64,000 nt of DNA, from positions 17,728,162 to 17,792,161 of the forward strand of contig VDFB02000001.1 of assembly GCA_007258455.2 (NCBI GenBank), read 5' to 3'. Under the pieces are notes generated by a model, which made no database searches, was not told the DNA's origin, and saw only the letters and a list, made by a program, of their open reading frames with translations. Shown one piece after another: positions 49,186 through 61,679 of the stretch (the stretch's first letter is position 1; each line of letters starts with the position of its first letter). Position numbers and translations under genes: made by a program. The stretch comes from Sequoia sempervirens. Its lineage: Eukaryota; Streptophyta; Pinopsida; Cupressales; Cupressaceae.

Positions 49186-52100
49186 TAACAAAGGTTTGGT
49201 AGTAGCATTTATGACGATGTTGATTGAAGTGACCAACAATTGCTTAAATATTTTTGAATGGTATACAACATTTCCATTGGTAATCTTAGCTTTTTACAGA
49301 CCTCCCATCTGTAGACAGGTAAAGAGAATACTAGAACAGTTGAGGAATATGGATTTACACTTGCCAAATGAAGTTTCCTAAAAACAGTATTAGTGCACTT
49401 TCTAAAGAAATTTTTTAATTCAGCCTTTACACCTGTCAATTACATCTTCTTGAAAATTTCTACAACCTTTTTAACAAATGCATTTTGTGCATATCCCACA
49501 ATTACTTCAATCTATGAGCTAACATCTTTCTCAGGCATTCTATCAAAAGTATTTACTATTTTTATTGGTTGTTTTGATTTCCATTAGGAGCAGTAGGTGG
49601 TAGACTATTGGTAGTCCATTCTCATTAATTTTCATCAACCATCAATTGCATCATCTATCATTCCTATGAAGAGATGGTGGTAGCGCACATTTCTATTGAA
49701 CATGATTATTTATTTTTACATTTCCCTAATCAATGCTTTCTATTAAATGTTGTGTTTGGTTGTTGAGAGACTCAGGTAACTTCATTTTTTACGTTATTTA
49801 TTGTTAAAAATTGTAGGGTCATGTATCATATCTAAAGGAAGGGTGCATCGTGGGAGTTGCGGTGCTTGAAAATACACACACCATTTAGCCTTTATATTCT
49901 CACAAAATATAAATTTGCATAAGGTGTCTTTTATTTAATGTCCTCTGGTTTTACACATAGGTTGAATGAGCTCATGCAATCTGCTGATGTTTGAACACAA
50001 CTTGCTCTATTGTGTTGTATTAAACAAGCGATGATCTTTTGGACTTTGGAGGACCCGCTCCTCCTCTACTATAGCTTCTCATTGGCAACACAAACACTAG
50101 GAATTGAAGCCATTGGGGACCTCATTCAAGTGATGTGTGACATCATTCTAGAGGTGGGATCATTTATTTAATATTGATTGGATAGTTAATGTGAAGAGGC
50201 AATCCAGCTTGCAATCATAAATACCCATAAGTATTGATATTTATCCAACATATCTTGTTTCAATTTTCTCTGCCATGTTATTTATGAGGATATAGTTGAA
50301 TTAAAAGTAGTCCATGCCTCTCAACATCAAAATTATAGTGAAAATCATATCTTAGATTGCAAGTGGTCCATGCTTCAATTATTATAATAGTTGAAATACA
50401 TTCAAGATCAAACAATATTGATATTTGAAATACACTCATTTATTATCATAGCTGGATTGTTGTGTGGGGAATAGACTGGTGATTGGTTGCAATTTTGAGG
50501 AGGTACTTTTATTGTTGAAAGATTTCAAATGTAAAAAATCATTGAATGGAGATTTAACATATTAAAAGTCATTGAGTTTGACGCTTGTTGGAGCAATATC
50601 TTATGTGAAGTATTTATTTTTGAAACAAATTTAATACCCATTAATGCATTGGACAAAACTATAAAGTCTTTGTTTTTTATCAAACTTCAAAGATTTGGAA
50701 ATACATTGATAAACAATTTTCATATCCCCAACTTTTAATCTACACATTTCTTTGTATTCTTATTGCAGGTGCAATATTATGGTGTAGCAAGGCCGAGAAA
50801 TCTAGAATAACTAGTAAGCACATTCAAATTGGAGAAGTGATCATTGAACTTGAACCTAAAAAATAAATTTTCAATGCTTATTATAATGGTCTAGAGCATC
50901 CATTTGCTGCCTTTTTTTTTATTTTAGACCAACTAGATCACTTTTTTTTGGGGGGGGGGTTTAAAATCAATTACTAACTTGATCTTTTCAAAGTTGGATT
51001 AAAACTGAACATTAGAAACTCACTATGTTTTTTTATTTGGTCTAAAATTTTACAAACAAATCTTCACATTTGATTTTTTGGTGCTTAAAACGAATTCATC
51101 ATTGCTTTGAGGCTTTAAATGAACATGTGTTTTTCATGTTTTGTAATCTCTTATTCAAAGTAATCTCATCTAAAAAGGCATATGCACTTCTCTTGCGCTT
51201 CACGGCGATCTTGAGAACCAAAAGTCTTTTTGATGACATTAAGTTGCATAAAATATTGCCTCCACACTTCATTTTGGGAACTAAAACTGAACAAAGATTG
51301 AGAGTGTGAGTAAACTTATTGCATGTGTTCTCCCTTTGTTTCTAAATGAAGGTTGATCGAACTATGACTATGTTTGCTCACTTTTGTCTATCTTAGAGGG
51401 CCTGCCTTGGGGAAAAAGTTCTCACCCAAGGGAATGACTCAACCAGTAACACTCTAAAGCCAAGAGTATTTTCAACCAAGATATAAATATGGGTATTGGA
51501 GTAAACACTAGTATCACACAGTTGGCTCTAATGAGATGGATCTGAAAAGGGACTCTTGTCATATGGGTCAATCTCCACGAACGAAAAGTTTGAACTAAAA
51601 CCCTTGTTTGTAGTAACCAACCAATCCATCCAATGAGTTTATCAAAGTGGTGCATTTGAACTTAGATTCGAATAAGTTACTTTCCATGTCCGATCTTGGT
51701 TAAAATATAAAGGCTAAGACTTCATTCTTAACATACCTTTATATTTTTTCCTTGGTTGCATGTAAAATCATCTCTTCTACTACAAAGGGAATGAGGCAAG
51801 CCCACCAAGAAAAATGTACCAATTGAGCTAGGATGTTATATTGCTTGTAAGTCAATTTGAAAACATAGTTCTTTGATCTAGAACATTGGAAAACCAACAT
51901 TCAACATGAGCATCAAATCACAAACCCTTTAGGAGAAGCAAATATCCTTGAACGAATTCACATGCTATTGCTTTCCCTTGGGATTTTATCCTTAGAGGCT
52001 TCTAATAATTTGGATTTCATCTCAATTTTCTCCTACTAAGGTCAACAATAGGTAACCCTTGCCTCAAATTTCCTTGGTTTCCGCATAATACACTTTGCGG

Positions 52101-52629
52101 GATAAGGGGAAAGTTGAGGCATTAGGCATCTAGATTAAAAATCTAATCAAGAGTGTGTTTGTGGTAAGAGAAATTCATTAACAAATATTAACTCAAATTG
52201 AACCCCACACATGCACTTGTTTCTCTTTTTATCGTCTTTTAAGCAAACATTGGTCTTTTGGCTTTGAACTACTTTTAGAGAAAAAAATGTTCTTCACTAT
52301 CTTGGCCTAGTAAAAAAGTCCTTCTTAGGTTAATTTATGATCAAATAAAACACTCCATCCATCCCAAACATTTATCATCCCATCCCACCAAAAAATTTTA
52401 GAGCTTTGGAAACATCATTCTAGACTCGGGTAAATAATCAAAATCAAAATCACCTTTTTTAGTTAGGAGTATGGGAATGCATCCCTTCTCATACCTCTAG
52501 TTAAATTAGTACCCTTTTGAACAAGTTCATCCTAAGAGAACATCTAACATCTTAGGGTTTACAAGTTCATTATCCAAATCAAATAATAAAAATCAATCCC
52601 TAAGTCTAGCATTGATACAAAGTCCCTAA
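49186..52629 (+). other. Leader of element C, right part
   Basis: Resumes after element D. Short ORFs only. At about 51385-51640 it resembles the leader of element B at 27840-28100 (GGGCCT, GGAAAAAG, TCACCCAAGGG, then ACTAAAACCC and TAGTAACCAACC). A T8G10 homopolymer junction lies at about 50943-50960. No splice or start signal for the ORF behind is evident. Confidence 0.55.
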
Positions 52630-55600
52630 ATGTTCAAACACCCATATCATCCACCCCTTTTTCATCCTTCATCTCATCGTTTGGTCCTAAACACCTTAGA
52701 GGTCACTTTCGCAACAAGTTCAAAACACAAGAAGAACATGAAATATAAACTTGATTCATACATCATGAGTAATCCAAGTCAACCAAACTATCAAAGCCTT
52801 ACAATGCCAATTGATTTTCAAAACTCATATTTATACAATCCATACATGGGATCATTATCTCCTACAAACCTCAATGGTACAAAAAATGTGAGTCTACCCA
52901 ATCTAAATCTTGGAACACCTTTCCTGATGGTAGATTTAAATCCAAGTCCAACATTACAAATCTATCAACCAAATACTCAATGCATGAGTCTTCAACAAAA
53001 CAACATTATCCCACCAAATCCATACATGCCAAAAGTGAATATACCAATTACAATATTACCAAACATGAATCCAGAAAACTTTGGGATAAATATGTTAGTG
53101 AATCATACAAATGTTGTTCAAAGTCCAAACAAGATGTTAACAACTCCATGTATTAATCCAAGTCAAGGTAACACCATGCAAAATCAAAGTTACCTAAATC
53201 AAGGAAATGTGATTCCCAACACCAAAAATGTTCCATTTCAACCTATCACGCTAAATCTGAACATCATCCCAAATCATAACAAGGTCCCAAACCATTTTTT
53301 CCATGATCCCATGCAAAAAAAACAAGTATGCATCCCAAATCTACTTGAACAAAAACCAAATCAACTATATCAAGATCAAAATAAAGATCAAATTTGGTGA
53401 GATAAAATTTCTACACTTACCAAAATAGTTGAGTCATTGTGCCAAGAGACATCTCCACCACCATTACCCATATCAACTTCATTCCTTGGTTTAGGGCTTC
53501 CCCCTTTACCTAGCACCAATCACTCCATCCAAATCGATCCACCTAACACCAATCAATCCATCACATCAAATCCTTTGAATATACCATCGACATCACACCA
53601 ATAGATGGTATATAATCAAATGACAACATCAATCCCAGCAAATCAAAATGCGGTATCCCAAGGACCTATCGCCTCAGTCATTCCAACCATCACTATCACT
53701 TCATTCATTCCAACCACTACTCTCACACCCATCACATCTCAACCCCTCACTACCATGATTGCTCCAAGCATATCTCAACCACTTGTCACTACATCCAACA
53801 CAAATTTGAATCCACTACTAGCACCACTAAAACCAAAGGTAGCAAGACAATATAACATTACACTAAAATCTCACCAAGCCTACCAAAAGACCATCCAACA
53901 ATATCTAGCCACACAACAAACAACACAAGCCCAAGCTCAAGTGCAAGCGCAAGCTCAAGCCAAATACCAAGCCCAACAAGCAAATGGTGTTCAAAATCCC
54001 AAAAAAATGTTAAAAAATCCATGTATCAATCCATTTCAACGATCACATGATCAAGACCTATCCAAAAACAAACACATGGAAGATGTTTCTACCTCATCCG
54101 GAGATCAAATCAACATACATCAAGAGTCACTTTTCAATCATGATCAAAATCCACCAACCAACAATGATCCAATCCAAGAAATGTCAACATCATTTGACCT
54201 TATGGTTGAAAACATTTGAAATCCCTTCACCACAATTGCTGAAAACAACGATCAAGATCTCTCCATCGATGAGCACCTTGAAGATGTTTCCACCTCATCT
54301 AATGATCAACTCACCATATATCAAGAGCCACTTTTTAGTGATCTATTTCAAGGAGTGCTAGAATTATTTGATCCCATCGACATAATGTATGATCCATCGA
54401 CCAATGATCATATTGAAAATGTCTCTACATTTCCTTATGAGTTAGAGGACATACGTCAAGAATTTATGCCAAAGCATGATCAATGTCTTTCACCAAAGTC
54501 TAGCAATGGTACTTTCCAAGACATATTGACATCCTTCAACCTCATGGTTACAGATACTGAAGGAACCCTAAAATCACAACTTGAGGATATTGAACCACTT
54601 CTCATTCCCAATGATGATATCCAAGAACCCTTTGTAAGCAATTCATCCTTTGAAATTGACCCATGTCAAGAACTTGGTCCAAATCATGTCAAAAGCAATC
54701 CCAAAATTAATCAAGATCAAGAATTTGTATCTCCAAGATATTATAATGATTTAATGGACACTCTCTTATTTATACAAGATATCACAAATGATGATCATGT
54801 CCATATAACACATACTCCTCCATCTACCCATGAGATGATTTCTATGGATGGACATGTAGATGATCTTCATTCAAAACATGATTCTTTTACTCTTGGCATT
54901 ATTACACAAAAAGAGCAGGTTACTGAATTATCAACATCAAGATCAGATATATCCCAAATTCAAACTGAGGACATCAGGTATGCGGATATCCAACATTATC
55001 CACTCAAGGAAACAAGTCAGACATAATAGTATATTCTGAAGTCACCAAAGTATCCAATCGAAATAACATCATCTGTAGTGGTCATTTATCAGAGAATGCT
55101 TTCTAAACAAGAGCTCTCAAAATAGGTGGAATCAAAGAATGAAGGTACTACTTCCACCATATTGGGGGAAATTATGTCTCAAGCAAACATCAACATAGGA
55201 AGCACAAAGAGTCCTTATGATGAAACTAATGCCAATACTACAACTAGCCACCTCATGAATCTTCATCCACCCATCACCCCATCCACAAATTGGGACCAAC
55301 ATCGAAAGAAAGATTTGAATCAAAGCATGAAGAACATTATCAAAGAAAGAGAAGTTGAGAAGCATAATGGAAAAATCAAATACACATGGATACCAAAATA
55401 TAAAAAGAAAAATTATCCCTATCAAACTCCATTAGTCAAAGAAACTATGGGGAAAAATAAAAAAGGGAAAAGTATCCATCAAATATGTCCACAAAAGAAA
55501 AATCAAGATTTTCAAGCAATGTACAAAGTGTATCAAATAGTTGGTCCTAAGTCCATACACACTTTCGTATCCAGCCATCATTGCTCATCTTCCCAAGTTT

Positions 55601-55824
55601 GGAGAGTCAAAGATTCCAAGTTGTCAACCAATCCATCTTTTATCCTTAAACATACTCTAGAATCCATGCCTCCATGGATAATATCCAATTTTCAAATGGA
55701 CCATGTATTGGAAACGATTCTTGATCATAAGGATTCAGAAGGCATCTATCGTGATGTGCACACAAAGACAAAGTTAACTCCAGTATTGACGAAGCAGATC
55801 AGGAGTCTCAAAAGTTGCATTTAA
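52630..55824 (+). pseudogene. Element C unknown ORF, about 1065 codons, broken by stops
   Basis: Four open stretches (52630-53400, 53605-54219, 54355-55026, 55126-55824) all lie in the same frame, separated only by a few stops, so they descend from one reading frame. The first third is rich in Asn, Pro and Gln (NMNPENFGINM, NPYMGSLSPTNLNGTKN). The middle holds Gln/Ala repeats (QAQVQAQAQAKYQAQQ) and acidic near-repeats, EDVSTSSGDQ and ENVSTFPYEL, each followed by a TSFDLMV or TSFNLMV phrase. The last part is basic (KYTWIPKYKKKNYPYQ) and ends in a folded-looking segment (LESMPPWIISNFQMDHVLE). No gag, zinc knuckle, protease or RT motif is seen. Possibly a highly derived gag or a captured gene; function unknown. 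Confidence 0.65.
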
Positions 55825-58794
55825 GTGCATGTATCTTGGCAGAGCAACTTCTTTAGGTAGGCTATCAATGGAACATCATGATAGAAGCATCTACATCAGC
55901 AACACCTTGTGGTTCAACATGTGCTTTAAATATTTCATGGAAAAATACAAAAAAAAAATTAAAAAAATATGAAAATCCAAAAAAATGAGAAAAAGGATTG
56001 AAAACAGTAAAGATGAAAAATCATCCTCCAATGAAAACCACTACGGTGGCACTTTGGGCAAGACTATGATGAAAACATGGAAAATAGGCATCATGTGTGG
56101 AATCAAGCATCTACATGTACCAATTCAGGTGGAAGCATCTCATCCCATCCATAATAAATTGAGTATTCCATCCATCTCAGCCATAATAAATCCATTCATC
56201 CATCAACCATTTATCCAATCCATTTTCAACTATCTCCATCCATCATCCAAGTTATCTTGATCTTTATGAAATTTTGGGGCACACTTTACTCTTGCTTATG
56301 ATAAACATCATGACATGGGTTTTTTTTTCATCCTATCTAGCGTTATCTAAGCCATGAAGCATTATCCAATGAGCATTCTTTATCTGAACACATTATCTTA
56401 TCGCAAGACAATCCTTGGCATCCTTTGTGTGCTTACCATATCCATCCATCCATACACATATCTAGGAATCTATCCATAACATTCCATACATTTCTAGACA
56501 TTGGGGGTAGATATGTACATCTTGCTTCGAGAATAAATCTTGATCTATATCCTCCAACTTATATGGTGATCTGAACATTGGAAAATGTGAAATCAAATTG
56601 GTCCACCACTTGTGAGAAAAGTTCCAAATCATTAGCCCATGGAAAATTTTTACAAGAAGACATTCCTTATCAATCTTCATCTTTCATTGAACATCAATCC
56701 AAATGATCAATATCAGTCACATCTAATTTGCATGTTGACATCACATCAAATCATCCAAAACATCTTTTTTTTCAAACAAAGCTTCAAAATTGTGATCAGT
56801 CAAATCCAATAAAAAAATCATCATCTTGGGATATCCATGTGTTGGTTAACACTATCCTTGCATTCTTGTGCATCCTCAACAATTTTATCATCATCAATCC
56901 TAATCAATCAAATCCAATCAAAAAATCATCTCAGGATATCCTTGTGTTTCTTAACACTATCCTTGCATTGTTGTGTATCCTCAACAATGTTATCATCATC
57001 AAACCCTCATCATCTTGGGAAATCCATCCCAATCTTTGTGTTTCTTAACACTATCATTGCATTTTTGTGCATTATCGACAATGTTATCGTCATCAATCCT
57101 TATCAATCAAATCCTTGTATAGTTGTGTATCCTCAACAATGTTATCATCATCATCAATTCACCAATTCGATTAGTCAACCTTAGCTTGATCTTCAACAAA
57201 ATCTCAAACAAAGCACTAATATCATCACACATATCCATATCCAAGTTGTCAAAATTGTGCGAAAATTCCAAAAACATTCAAAACATATCAAAATCCAAAA
57301 AACATCCATAAAATATAAAACATCAAAAACATAGAATCTGAACTACGTCATCTCTGAGCTTAAATGTAGGAAAGGCTAATCTTTGATCAGCCCCTGAGAT
57401 AGAAAAATCCAAAAACATTCAAAAAACATCAAAATCCAAAAACATTTGAAAAATTTAAAAATCAAAACATTTATAAAAATCTCAAAAAATACCAAAAATA
57501 GCCTCAAAACATTCCAAAGAATGTCAAAAACATCCAAATATTTGAAAAAATCCATTCTTCTCATCTCTCTTTCACTCGAAATAATCAATCATCCATAATA
57601 AACTGATCATCACCTTCATCCTTTGGCAACACAAATGGAAACAACCACAACAATTGGCAAAAGAAAACTTCAAATGTAAAATCAAAATTGAAACAACAAA
57701 CATTTAAAACAAAATGAAACTCTTGATCATTTTCAAACATGTCTGTCAACCTCATATCAATAGCCTATCAATCAACTTATCAACCCATCATCAATCTTAT
57801 ACAATGCATGTCCTAGGATATATCATTTCGACAATGGGCATCATTTTGGATATCACCTTGGATTCTTATCCTATCAAAACAAATCCCTATGGCTAGAGGT
57901 ATGAAGAACATTGGCTTGTTTGTGTACTTGATCTTTTCTTTTGATTTTTTTTTTGCGCTCATTCCAAGGACCTATCAATTATATACATAAAAAGGACTTA
58001 GAGAGATAGGAATGTGGCAATGATCATTATCTTTTGTCTATTGTGCTTGTTGGACGTTCTTGTAAAATAACTTGGTGAATACTTGCCTTGTTAGGTACAT
58101 CCTAGCAAGGTTTCTGTATTTCAAGTGTGTACAAGAATACTCCTATCTTTTTGTTGAGTCAAATTCCATCGCACTAGGTACAACACCATCCTATTTCTTT
58201 ATACCTTTATGCATCGTATCTATGTGTATTATAAAACATAAGGTAAGTATCCCTTTTAAAGTCCCAATCCTTGATAAGCGAATCATCATCTATCATCATC
58301 GTCATCATCTCTAATAAAGTCTCATCAGATCATGGACTTTTTCAATCCTCTTGTCATCATCTCATTTCATCTTTCTTCTTTTCCACACTAACATCACGTC
58401 ATGAATAATTAATCATCATCACTAGTGCATCCATCTTACATCCACAAACCATCAGCATTCTGCATATCATCTCACATACAAGTTCATCATCATAATGTAG
58501 ATTTGTTAGTCTAGGCATCTGCATAAAACATCCATTGCATAATCATAGCATATCACATCATCCATCTCATCCATCTCACTTGCATTGCATCATCATCATA
58601 ACCATCTGTACGTCCATCTTGAACCTCTTTATTGTGAGATCGACCCTCAAATCGAATCTTTTCACTTGATCCCTCTAGGGGGCAATGTACTAGTGTACTT
58701 CTTTCCACTAGGGCATCCGAAAAAATCAGAATTTTTTTGAACTATGATCACAGCAAGTTTATTCTTTGAACCAACGCAACAAGTACATTGCTTC
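55825..58794 (+). other. 3' non-coding region of element C
   Basis: AT- and CATC-rich sequence with no gene. Low-complexity pieces: AAAAATACAAAAAAAAAATT type at 55930-55990, CCAAAAACATTCAAAA type at 57240-57560, and CATCATCATC-rich sequence at 58260-58600. Confidence 0.55.
56790..57165 (+). repeat. Tandem repeat, unit about 95-106 bp
   Basis: The phrase AACACTATCCTTGCATT, then GTGTATCCTCAACAATG, then TTATCATCATCAA recurs near 56848, 56954, 57048 and (partly) 57112. Confidence 0.75.
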
Positions 58795-58808
58795 AAAGAG
58801 GGGAAAAA
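58795..58808 (+). promoter_or_regulatory. Polypurine tract of element C
   Basis: AAAGAGGGGAAAAA lies immediately before the 3' LTR TG at 58809. Confidence 0.85.
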
Positions 58809-59847
58809 TGTAGACATGTGAAATAAGCATAACATCACATTCATCCACTCATTAAATAAATCAAATTCACATTCATCCATTCATCAAGTAAATCAGATTC
58901 ATTTAATTCAATCTCCTAAGGTCATCCATTTAAATTGAATAAATTAACTTTATTTAATTTAATCCCAACAACATCCTCTTTGATTAAACAAATCAAATAT
59001 TTATTTAATCAAGTTTGAAATCACCTTCCATCGCTTTTTATTTAAATAAATCAAAGTATTTAAGTTAAGTGGGTCAAAATCATCTAATCATCACCTAAGT
59101 TAGTCTAATTCTGATTAACCTAATCTAATCACCCATCACATCCTCTAGCTTTTCCCACTTGCACAAATAAATCAATTTATTGATTTATTAATTCATCATT
59201 TTCTTTCAACATGGCATCTTTTGGTAATATTCTCCAATTTTTAATTTGAAAAAGCAAGTTGACTTGTCCCTTCCAACATGGCAATAACTTCTCTCTTACA
59301 TGCCCCCGACTTAGCATTTAACTCTCAAATTCAAATTTGAATCTCCCCCTCTTTGGCACATTGACCCAAACTTTCATATTCCTCAACCACTCACAAGGTG
59401 ACAAGTGGCTTCATCTCATTAGTCAAAACATTGTCCCACATTGTTCTCTCTTGATCACTCTTCCAATTTGAATATATATAAATGAATGCTTCATTCTTCA
59501 ACAAATCACTCCACAATCTTAGCATTTTATCTCCACAATCTCATGCAAAGTCACTCTCTTCAATTGACAACTGATTTTTCCCACCTCATATCATCTTCAA
59601 AGCAGTTTCTTATAAATGTATCATGGAGTTTAGCAAGGATTGGGAAAGGGATTCTTTCCATAGAAGCACCACTCCATTATGAGATATAGTTTTATCATGT
59701 TTTTTATATGCTTTATTTAGTTTCCTCGATTCCTTTCATTGCATGATTAACATGTTTCATTATTTCATAGGGATGTTCTTATTTTTCTTTGTTTTAAATG
59801 GAAATTCTAATGTGTGTTTTGAGAAAATGAAGAATTTGATGTCCACA
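58809..59847 (+). repeat. 3' LTR of element C
   Basis: Same length as the 5' LTR. TATA box ATATATATAAATG at about 59472-59484. Followed by the right target duplication CAAAT. Confidence 0.92.
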
Positions 59848-61679
59848 CAAATCACATGAACAACTATTCAATCATTGATCCATATCATAGTTTTTAGCAA
59901 ATTTCATATCATGACTCATACCTGGATGATCTGAAATCTAAATAATGTTTAGAATAGCAGTATTATATTTTGAACAATGGTTGTTTTATTTTCGCTATCA
60001 TTCCTCTAGAGCACACTCGATGATGTACTAAACTAGAGTGGGGAGAAAAGAGAATGATTTTTCTTTGTCTATTGTCTTGAGATTGACTATCAATCTGGTG
60101 CAAATATGTCGCAAGACATGATTTTCAAAGCATATCATTAATGAAAGTTCCAAATTTGCATCAAAAAGTGGTTAATCTTTATCTGTTGATGCAAGAAATG
60201 CTTAGGTCATCTCGGTTCAATTATACCTTGATGCTTGTGTTTACCTTCTACATCAAAAATCATTAAAGTTGTACTCAGGTCATCATTGGTGCTAATTTCC
60301 CCTCTGATGCTTGTACATACTTCCAACATTTTAAAATGCTCTATGATGATTCAATAAAGCTAACAAAAGGCTCAACAAATGGTTGGTTTCATTTCGGTGC
60401 ATTTCATTTAGATCATTGTACATATCTGCATACTAGGATTGCATCAGAGTTTTAAAAGGCTAAATAAAAAACTTCAACGACTATCATGTCTCTTTGGACT
60501 ATTTGTGGAGGATATTCATAAATTTGTTTCATTATCATCTTTCTTCATCATCATTTCATTAATCATTATCATCCTATGCATTAGAATGTCATTTTTCATA
60601 TCATTTTGACCCTTTATCATTTATTTATCCAACATTATGCATTATCATGTCCTTTATCATTTCATATCATATAATTTCATGACATTAATCATTTTCATTT
60701 TATATCATCCTCATTTGATATAAAGTCTTATTGCATATCATTTAGATCCTTTATCATTTCTATCATTCATTTATCCATTAGGTATTTCAAATATCACTTA
60801 TCATTTCATTGCACTTCATCTCACTTATCATTTTCATTTTTCGCATTTGCATAGCATTTACCATCTTTATTACCATTTCATTATCATATTTTATCTTTGT
60901 TTCATCATTTCACTCATCATTTCCATTTATTTCATTTCATTATCATTATCTCTTCATTCATTCCATTTCATTTTATCATTTCATTTCATTATCATTATCT
61001 TTTCATTCATTCCATTTCATTTTATCATCTCATTTCATTAGCATTATCTTTTCATTCATTCCATTTCATTTTATCATTTCATTTCATTATCATTATTTTT
61101 TTTATTCATTTTATATCATCGTTATTAGATTTCATTACATATCATTTATCACCTTATCATACATTATCATTTCATATTATTTATCAACATTTTCATTACA
61201 TGTCACATATCATTTCATATCACATATTAGTTTCATATACTTATTACAAATCCATGAGGCATTTCATAAAACACAACATCTATTTTTCATTACATCATCA
61301 TTATTCATTGCATTTGAAAAATCCACAAACAAAACTTCCATACACACATTACACTTACACATCATCCATTTACATTACATCATTAGTACACATCACCAAT
61401 CATCATCCTACCTCACATGGTTAGTCATAAAATCATTAAAATACATACCCAAATCCATCTCGTAACATATACAAACAAATGCATATCCATATCACATCAT
61501 AACATCAAACATACACATCACCAAAACTATCACCGTTGCATATCATCGCTCATCAAGAATACATACAAATGTCCAATGTCCAATGAAATTGAATAGTATA
61601 GGGAAACACAAGAGATATGATAAAAAATAGTATACATGCTCCCAGAAAATGATATAAATCAATAATCCTATATCAACAA
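59848..61679 (+). other. Spacer of element B resumed, repeat-rich
   Basis: Non-coding. A purine run (AGAGTGGGGAGAAAAGAGAA, about 60033-60052) resembles a polypurine tract but no LTR start follows. From about 60530 the sequence decays into TTTCATTATCA-type words on which long but meaningless ORFs appear. Confidence 0.55.
60930..61110. repeat. 49-bp minisatellite, about 3.5 copies
   Basis: The phrase TTCCATTTCATTTTATCAT recurs at 60961, 61010 and 61059 with TTCATTTCATTATCATTATC between. Three plus-strand frames stay open through it only because of composition. Confidence 0.85.

Larger units (their letters stand above)
37131..59847 (+). mobile_element. Element C: non-autonomous LTR retrotransposon nested in B
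   Basis: Both LTRs are 1039 bp, begin TGTAGACATG and end GTCCACA, and are flanked by CAAAT (37126-37130 and 59848-59852). A primer-binding site follows the left LTR and a polypurine tract precedes the right one, so it points rightward. Without the nested element D its internal part is about 10.7 kb, with no protease, RT or integrase. LTR divergence is about 5-8% in two samples (6 of 118 and about 12 of 140). Confidence 0.92.

Noticed and set aside
60033..60052. Polypurine tract of element B
   Set aside because: No LTR start follows it and the antisense PMD gene still lies downstream, so the true tract should be beyond the window.
60809..61465. ORFs up to 218 codons, Phe/His/Ser/Ile-rich
   Set aside because: They are products of the TTTCATTATCA repeat; three overlapping frames are open at once.
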